Positions 21,802-26,136 of a DNA stretch of 26,136 bases are shown one piece after another. The DNA is from a virus. Location: the IMG/VR virus record IMGVR_UViG_3300024348_000210, positions 1-26,136 of that record, one strand, 5' to 3'. A program made the position numbers and the translations under genes. The notes beneath the pieces were generated by a model that made no database searches, was not told where the DNA came from, and saw nothing but the letters and a program-made list of their open reading frames with translations. Each line of letters starts with the position of its first letter. Positions within the stretch are counted from its first letter, which is position 1.

Positions 21802-22825
21802 ACAATTCTATGAGCGACTTTTCGCTATCTGAATCGTTAGGTTCAATCCAAGTAAATCTTTCTTGGTTAATAGGTTCTGTACTGCTTATCTTCATACCGT
21901 TGATGTTTCCTACGTCGTCATCATCATCTAGTGTAGGTGAATCTGGGGTTAAGTATTCGCCGATGCTTGAGTAGTTGTCATCTAGTTCTTGTAGTGTTCT
22001 ATTTTGTAGATCAATCAAATCATTACCGCCAAATTCAGGATATGTTATTTCAGAACCCATATTTGTTCTGAATAATGTAATAGGTTCGCTGATGCCCGCA
22101 ATATTAAACATTGCTGTATGTTGAGAATGCGCTGTCATATCCAAAGCAGCTTGACCGGATACTTCATATGGCGGAAGATCCAAAACGCCAGGATTAGGCT
22201 GATCTTCAATTGCCAAATCTACAAAACCAACGATCTGGACTTCTGCTCCTAAATACATTCCGGCCGGGTGTACGAACGTCTTGTATATTGATCGCCAATT
22301 TTCAGACGGCAATTCTGATTTAATTTGTAAAGCAAACGTTTGGTATAACTTGTCATCAGTAATATATTTTTGTGATTCAGCGCCAATAAATGATTCGCCG
22401 ACATTAAAAATATATTTTTTAGTGTAGATAATATCCGGGTCAATAGAAAAAAACATTCTAAAGAATTGCTGGATAGAATACTTAGTACCTTTTGATCGAT
22501 ATAATAAGTTAGAATACTTGGCAGCATCTCGTTTATTTGAAAATCCACCAAAGTATGATTGACCTAATAGTAACTCGTCTTCGATATATGCTAATAGATC
22601 TAAGTCGGTTTGACTAATATCGCGAGTAGTAAATAATTCATCAATTAATCTAGATGGTGAAAACTCTTCATTTTCGATATGATAATATTCACTAAGTAGT
22701 TTCACCAACTTAGGATACGTTTCAATGATATAACCAGGAAGAACTTCTTCAACTTTATACTGTCGAAGATTTAGATTCCTTCTACCTATATCAAATAAAG
22801 TCCGATCAAACGTTTCGATGCTCAT
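21797..22825 (-). CDS. 7: Baseplate wedge protein gp7, short form (342 aa)
   Basis: This corresponds to the C-terminal third of T4 gp7 (1032 aa). YIIETYPKLVKLLSEYY (residues 32-48) parallels a T4 segment FEAFCEAYIQYLSDGY. NKRDAAKYSNLLYRSKGTKY (97-116), then SIQQFFRMFF, parallels NADKRDAVARFF...KGIEASYKFLFKVL. ALQIKSELPSENWRSIYKTF (165-184), then VHPAG, parallels VMKIKSNLPSSRWKSDVIRFVHPVG. The large N-terminal domains of T4 gp7 are missing, and an acidic tail of about 135 residues replaces T4's end. In T4, gp7 forms the wedge core with gp6 and contacts gp10, gp8 and gp53. Its ATG begins one base after the gp6 stop, so it is probably translated by coupling; no clear Shine-Dalgarno is visible. 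Confidence 0.85.
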   Translation of the reverse strand: MSIETFDRTLFDIGRRNLNLRQYKVEEVLPGYIIETYPKLVKLLSEYYHIENEEFSPSRLIDELFTTRDISQTDLDLLAYIEDELLLGQSYFGGFSNKRDAAKYSNLLYRSKGTKYSIQQFFRMFFSIDPDIIYTKKYIFNVGESFIGAESQKYITDDKLYQTFALQIKSELPSENWRSIYKTFVHPAGMYLGAEVQIVGFVDLAIEDQPNPGVLDLPPYEVSGQAALDMTAHSQHTAMFNIAGISEPITLFRTNMGSEITYPEFGGNDLIDLQNRTLQELDDNYSSIGEYLTPDSPTLDDDDDVGNINGMKISSTEPINQERFTWIEPNDSDSEKSLIELL

Positions 22826-22826
22826 A

Positions 22827-24656
22827 TTAGTTAGTTGCCGTAACTATAACTGCTTTAGCGGAAGAGGCTGTTGAATCGTGTAATAATATGTCATTGCGTA
22901 CAGGCGCTATCGCACTTTGGTTAGATGGAACTACTGACAATTTAACATCAGCAACGCCACTAGGCAATGAATCAACTATTAGCCCTACAAGATTAACGCT
23001 ACCTCTGATTGGATCATAATTTCCAACATTGTCTACTAGAATAACATTATCGTTAATGTTTACAACTTGCAACTTATTTGAAGTTAGTTTATTTCTAACT
23101 TGGCAGCTAAATCCGCGGTAAGTAAATGTACTAGATCTAATAGTAAAGTTAATATCGTCCGGAGTTGCTATTGGCACCGGGAATAAAAAACTATAGTTTT
23201 GTTCTATCGTAGGAGCTGGCGTAAATCTCTGTTGCATTTTAATATCGGCTCTAGAAGATAAAATGGCAGGACTTAAATCGTCAACCAGTGATAACATATT
23301 AGATCTTCTAAATGCTCTATCAAATCTACCTGTATTCTGAACAAAATAGTTGTTTATAACTTCACGCACGTTAGCCTGAACTGTATTCAGCGTTAATGTG
23401 GTAAGTCTAGGGTTAAACTGAAAAAACACTTCTGACTCTATGTATGTTTGTACTGGGTCAGTAAACTTTAAACCAAAAGAAGCAACTGCTAATTGAGCAG
23501 TAAGATCCAATATGGAATTTTTTGTTGTTGTTTTAACATTTTCAGCAACATTATCAGCAAAAAGTATTGACATGAATACTGTGCCAAATTCAGGTTCTAA
23601 TGCTTCTTCGCCGCCCCAAGATTTTATATCTTTAATTCTAGAAGAATAATTTCTTAATACTAATGCAGAATAATCTGATGCAGTAACCATTCTATTTTGT
23701 GTGGCATACTGGAAAGGAGCATTTTTTCTAATTGATTCGATACTTTCTTTATCGGATCCCGCATTAGATTTTGCAACTGTAGTTACCGTCGGAGTTCTAG
23801 AAGTACTTTCATTAACAAATACTTTATCTTTAGGTTCGAATTTATTGATATTGTCTGCACTTGAACCAGCAACACTCAAATAGTCAACCGTAATTTTTGC
23901 ACCAGCCGCCGGCGCCTGTCCCAAAGTAATGCCATTACCAAACGACAATTCATAAAAACCATTAGGGAGTTCTTTTAAAACAAACAGTGTCGAATCGCTT
24001 GATATCGATATTGCTCTCAGGATATTAGTATATGTTGAATAGCTAGTAGACGTCGCCGATTCATATACACGAACAACTGCGCCGTCAATATTCATATTGG
24101 CATCTGGAATAATATATGAAGTATTTTCTGAAGCATCTCCGGCAATAAATGTTTTGCGACGGGCAATACCTTCGTATATAGAAATTACTGGCAATTCATC
24201 ATATGTTGTAAACTGATAAAACCCATTGCCATCGTCTTCGGCTTTAAGTGCTTCTAATGTTTGGAATGTATATGCCTTATCATCACCAGCGCCATTGAAT
24301 TTAAAACCAGAAGGAATACCTAATGTAGATGGTCTGTTTGCTACACCAGAAAGGTTAATAGCCATACGGACCTGAGACATGGACGGTGACTTACTATCTG
24401 GAATGTATCCCAAACCTTCAGATAAAGATATTAATGAACTACGTAACTGAGCAGTACTTAAAAAGCTTTCGTTCAATGCAAAGTTAGCAGTTAATGCGTT
24501 AATATGTGTATTGTACGCAAGTACGTCTAAAATAGAAGATAGTCCGGATGCTTCGAAGTTATAATCTTTAAATTCTGCAGTTTTCTCCAAATAACTTTTC
24601 AGATTATTTTTAATATTCTGAAAGTCTAGAGCCGTAGATTTAATCGTAGTTGTCAT
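22827..24656 (-). CDS. 6: Baseplate wedge protein gp6
   Basis: The 609 residues compare with 660 in T4. The N-terminal part has the family signature VLAYNTHINALTANFALNES (residues about 45-64), then FL, AQLRSSLISLSEGLGYIPDS and MSQVRMAINL, typical of gp6/baseplate-J-like wedge proteins. The middle includes APFQYATQNRMVTASDYSAL (about 311-330), another conserved stretch where phage wedge proteins read 'A...R.VT..DY..L'. gp6 dimers form the ring and clamp that hold the wedges around the hub. Position between gp25 and gp7 agrees. The ATG abuts the TAA of gp25 (TAAATG), so the two are coupled. No truncation is apparent. Confidence 0.92.
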   Translation of the reverse strand: MTTTIKSTALDFQNIKNNLKSYLEKTAEFKDYNFEASGLSSILDVLAYNTHINALTANFALNESFLSTAQLRSSLISLSEGLGYIPDSKSPSMSQVRMAINLSGVANRPSTLGIPSGFKFNGAGDDKAYTFQTLEALKAEDDGNGFYQFTTYDELPVISIYEGIARRKTFIAGDASENTSYIIPDANMNIDGAVVRVYESATSTSYSTYTNILRAISISSDSTLFVLKELPNGFYELSFGNGITLGQAPAAGAKITVDYLSVAGSSADNINKFEPKDKVFVNESTSRTPTVTTVAKSNAGSDKESIESIRKNAPFQYATQNRMVTASDYSALVLRNYSSRIKDIKSWGGEEALEPEFGTVFMSILFADNVAENVKTTTKNSILDLTAQLAVASFGLKFTDPVQTYIESEVFFQFNPRLTTLTLNTVQANVREVINNYFVQNTGRFDRAFRRSNMLSLVDDLSPAILSSRADIKMQQRFTPAPTIEQNYSFLFPVPIATPDDINFTIRSSTFTYRGFSCQVRNKLTSNKLQVVNINDNVILVDNVGNYDPIRGSVNLVGLIVDSLPSGVADVKLSVVPSNQSAIAPVRNDILLHDSTASSAKAVIVTATN

Positions 24657-25112
24657 TTATCTTAGCCTGCTAACGTTTGTTGTAAACTCAAGCGTTTGAG
24701 TCGTATTAATTATTTTGAAAATAACGGTTATTTCAAGAGAGTTTAAATCAGGAGCAGATATTGCTTTAACAATTAAGCTTTTTTGATCTACTCTAGGTTC
24801 GTATGTTTTTATAGCATTTATTATACTAAACTCTACTTCTCTTTCGGTATAATTATCGGCGAGCTCAAATAAGTAAGTTTGAATGTTGCCACCGAAATAA
24901 GGCGAAAATGGTTTCTCACCACGATTAGTCATTAATAGAATTTTTAATGCTTGTTTGACGGCCGCAGCGCCTTTGACTTTATATATGTCGCCTGCTACTG
25001 GAGTAATATCTAAGGATAGATCAACATCAATATAATCAATATTGCGTGTAGCCGCAATAGATGATTGCTGAATATTACCATCCTCTAGCGAAAGTGCTCT
25101 TTTAGCTGCCAT
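24657..25112 (-). CDS. 25: Baseplate wedge protein gp25 (GPW/gp25 family)
   Basis: The 151-aa length fits T4 gp25 (132 aa) with a slightly longer N-terminus. AVKQALKILLMTNRGEKPFS (residues 51-70), PYFGGNIQTYLFE and INAIKTYEPRVDQ contain the conserved 'R.GE.PF.P.FG' and the EPR motif (E105-R107) that characterises the gp25 core. The protein joins the gp6 ring to the sheath and is also conserved in contractile injection systems. A late promoter precedes it (25148-25155) with a leader of about 30 nt; the Shine-Dalgarno is weak. It is followed without gap by gp6. Confidence 0.95.
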   Translation of the reverse strand: MAAKRALSLEDGNIQQSSIAATRNIDYIDVDLSLDITPVAGDIYKVKGAAAVKQALKILLMTNRGEKPFSPYFGGNIQTYLFELADNYTEREVEFSIINAIKTYEPRVDQKSLIVKAISAPDLNSLEITVIFKIINTTQTLEFTTNVSRLR

Positions 25113-25147
25113 GTTTAAATACTACTATATTTGAAAAGTTGTACAAC

Positions 25148-25155
25148 TATTTATA
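25148..25155 (-). promoter_or_regulatory. T4-type late promoter (TATAAATA) for gp25
   Basis: The minus strand reads TATAAATAGT, immediately past the TGA of the 199-aa gene (25158-25156) and 36 nt upstream of the gp25 ATG. It would drive the gp25-gp6-gp7 group. Confidence 0.8.
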
Positions 25156-25755
25156 TCATTTTTCAAGGACTTCTATTAATTCATTGACACTTAATAACCT
25201 TCCGTTATACACGGTATCAATAAACATATTAAAATTAACATCATATGATGCGCCGAGTACGGTAGGCATCTCAACTACTATTTGACTAGTAAGAGAACCG
25301 TCTGGATTTAGTGTGTCATAGTCTAATGTTAATTTTTCAAAGAAGTTATAGTCTTTCCAATATTCAGCCACTTCGTATGTGCGTTCATGGTTAACTTTAC
25401 CGTCTCGGTCAATAACTTGATAAACAACAGTTCTGCCATCGGCCTTCTTAATATTATCTCCGCCTAAAAATTCTGTCGGACCTGCTCGATATATTCCTTC
25501 TGATACAATTAAACGAACATCATTAAACATATCTGTATTGCCATTAATACTACGATATAATTCGGCATGCAAATACAGTTGTCTAGTGATAGAAAGTCTG
25601 GCACTAGCTGAAGTAATGTGATTAAAGGAAGTACGATTCCCGTAAGATCCTAAAAACTTTGCTATGCTTATTCCTGGGCCAAGTTTAGTTGACGCATTAA
25701 TTTCACTAGGATTTAAAAAGTTTGGGTTGTAGACCGGATCAACTAAAAATATCAT
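25156..25755 (-). CDS. Baseplate-associated protein of unknown function (199 aa)
   Basis: Its ATG overlaps the upstream stop by 4 nt (ATGA), so it is translated with the preceding gene. Similar length and position invite a gp53 call, but I see none of the T4 gp53 landmarks. Visible parts: STKLGPGISIAKFLGSYGNR (residues about 23-42), then a helix LSITRQLYLHAELYRSING, then DVRLIVSEGIYRAG and a beta-rich end QIVVEMPTVLGASYDVNFNM. The order 'KLxxxxxxxxFL...L..L..hAE..R.I.....d.RL.VSEG.yR' faintly recalls M15-type peptidase domains, but the SxHxxxxAxD zinc site is absent, so any relation would be to a non-catalytic version. Virion role is inferred from position only. Confidence 0.65.
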   Translation of the reverse strand: MIFLVDPVYNPNFLNPSEINASTKLGPGISIAKFLGSYGNRTSFNHITSASARLSITRQLYLHAELYRSINGNTDMFNDVRLIVSEGIYRAGPTEFLGGDNIKKADGRTVVYQVIDRDGKVNHERTYEVAEYWKDYNFFEKLTLDYDTLNPDGSLTSQIVVEMPTVLGASYDVNFNMFIDTVYNGRLLSVNELIEVLEK

Positions 25756-26136
25756 GGTGTAAATCTCTTTCCTCTGTTAGCAATACCGTTTCCTAGTGGA
25801 GTGTAACCAAATTTAGATGAAGGATTTCTATTAGATACCCTACCGGTTTTACTTGGTTGTTGCTCATATGATTTATGGCTAATACGACCTTCAGCAACCA
25901 TTTTCGTGTGTAGTTTGCTTTTGTTTGCTTTATCTCTAAATGCTGATCGCAATTCTTGTGTGGTAGGAACCTTTTCAAATATACCAGCATAGTCATCTGC
26001 TAATATTAATGAATCCCGATACTTGTTATCATCATCAACTTTAATAGTACGTACCGCATATGAACCAAGCGTGAGGTGGCCAGTAACAATAGGAGCATTT
26101 GGAGGTGGACCGTTTGGTGCCAATGCTTGTTGTTTA
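25752..26136 (-). CDS. C-terminal end of an unidentified structural protein (partial)
   Basis: The frame is open to the window edge: upstream of a possible TTG at 26123 it still encodes KQQA, so this is most likely the 3' part of a longer gene rather than a 123-aa protein. A Pro/Asn-rich linker (APNGPPPNAP) precedes a segment LTLGSYAVRTIKVDDDNKYR, then KVPTTQELRSAFRDKANKSK and a basic, low-complexity tail ending RGKRFTP. The position before gp25 and gp6 fits a baseplate hub or wedge gene (gp5-like proteins are a possibility), but I cannot confirm the family. It overlaps the 199-aa gene by 4 nt. Confidence 0.6.
   Translation of the reverse strand, partial: KQQALAPNGPPPNAPIVTGHLTLGSYAVRTIKVDDDNKYRDSLILADDYAGIFEKVPTTQELRSAFRDKANKSKLHTKMVAEGRISHKSYEQQPSKTGRVSNRNPSSKFGYTPLGNGIANRGKRFTP

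Noticed and set aside
25137-25148. 12-bp perfect palindrome AGTTGTACAACT at the expected gp25 transcription start
   Set aside because: It has no loop and only a short weak stem in RNA, and no second copy near other promoters, so an operator or terminator call is not supported.
25156-25755. Annotation of the 199-aa gene as gp53
   Set aside because: Length and position fit, but no T4 gp53 sequence landmark could be seen.

Overview
The window looks like part of the late, virion-structure region of a marine-type T4-like myovirus. All credible genes lie on the minus strand, so transcription runs from high to low coordinates. The diagnostic block is at the right-hand end: homologues of T4 baseplate wedge proteins gp25, gp6, gp7 and gp8, in T4 order 6-7-8. 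Large structural proteins of the kind found in marine T4-like phages follow. The DNA is visibly AT-rich, genes are packed with 1-8 nt overlaps or abutting stop/start codons, and six exact T4-type late promoter elements (TATAAATA) are present, four of them extended to TATAAATAGT. The host cannot be read from this window: there are no photosynthesis genes, tRNAs, or replication or host-takeover genes. I saw no rRNA, tRNA, CRISPR array or insertion sequence.

Layout in transcription order. (A) 26136-19378, baseplate wedge: the 3' end of an unidentified gene, an unassigned 199-aa protein, gp25, gp6, a shortened gp7, a 327-aa fibre-connector-like protein with a gp9/gp10-type N-terminus, and gp8. 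(B) 19366-11277: a 2009-aa DUF4815-like baseplate/fibre protein, a 79-aa coiled-coil protein, and a 613-aa fibre-like protein built from short helical repeats and a 420-bp internal duplication. (C) 11255-3171: two giant paralogues (1050 and 1630 aa). Each has a conserved N-terminal head of about 265 residues, a very long shaft of tetrapeptides (aromatic-x-Gly/Arg-x), and the same short C-terminal cap. A hairpin terminator follows. (D) 3069-1171: a translationally coupled three-gene cassette (coiled-coil protein, GT8-like glycosyltransferase, 2-oxoglutarate/Fe(II)-oxygenase-like protein). (E) 1082-1: three small or partial structural genes, the last being a tail-fibre-like protein running off the window.

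The two most interesting things are these. First, the paired tetrapeptide-shaft proteins: aromatic spacing is locked to multiples of four over hundreds of residues, with super-repeats of 12 residues (36 bp) and 32 residues (96 bp), almost no Lys, and no Cys, His, Met or Trp seen in the shafts. I recognise no described fold. Next to them is a cassette of two potential protein-modifying enzymes, which suggests but does not show that the fibres are hydroxylated or glycosylated. Second, between block D and block E there is an RNA switch of the design known for T4 genes e, soc and 49. A long inverted repeat would hide the ribosome-binding site of the 118-aa gene in read-through transcripts, while a late promoter inside the loop would make short transcripts that cannot fold this way. 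The direction of its G-U pairs shows that minus-strand RNA is the functional form. The terminator before block D and this switch after it would separate the enzyme cassette from the late structural genes in expression.
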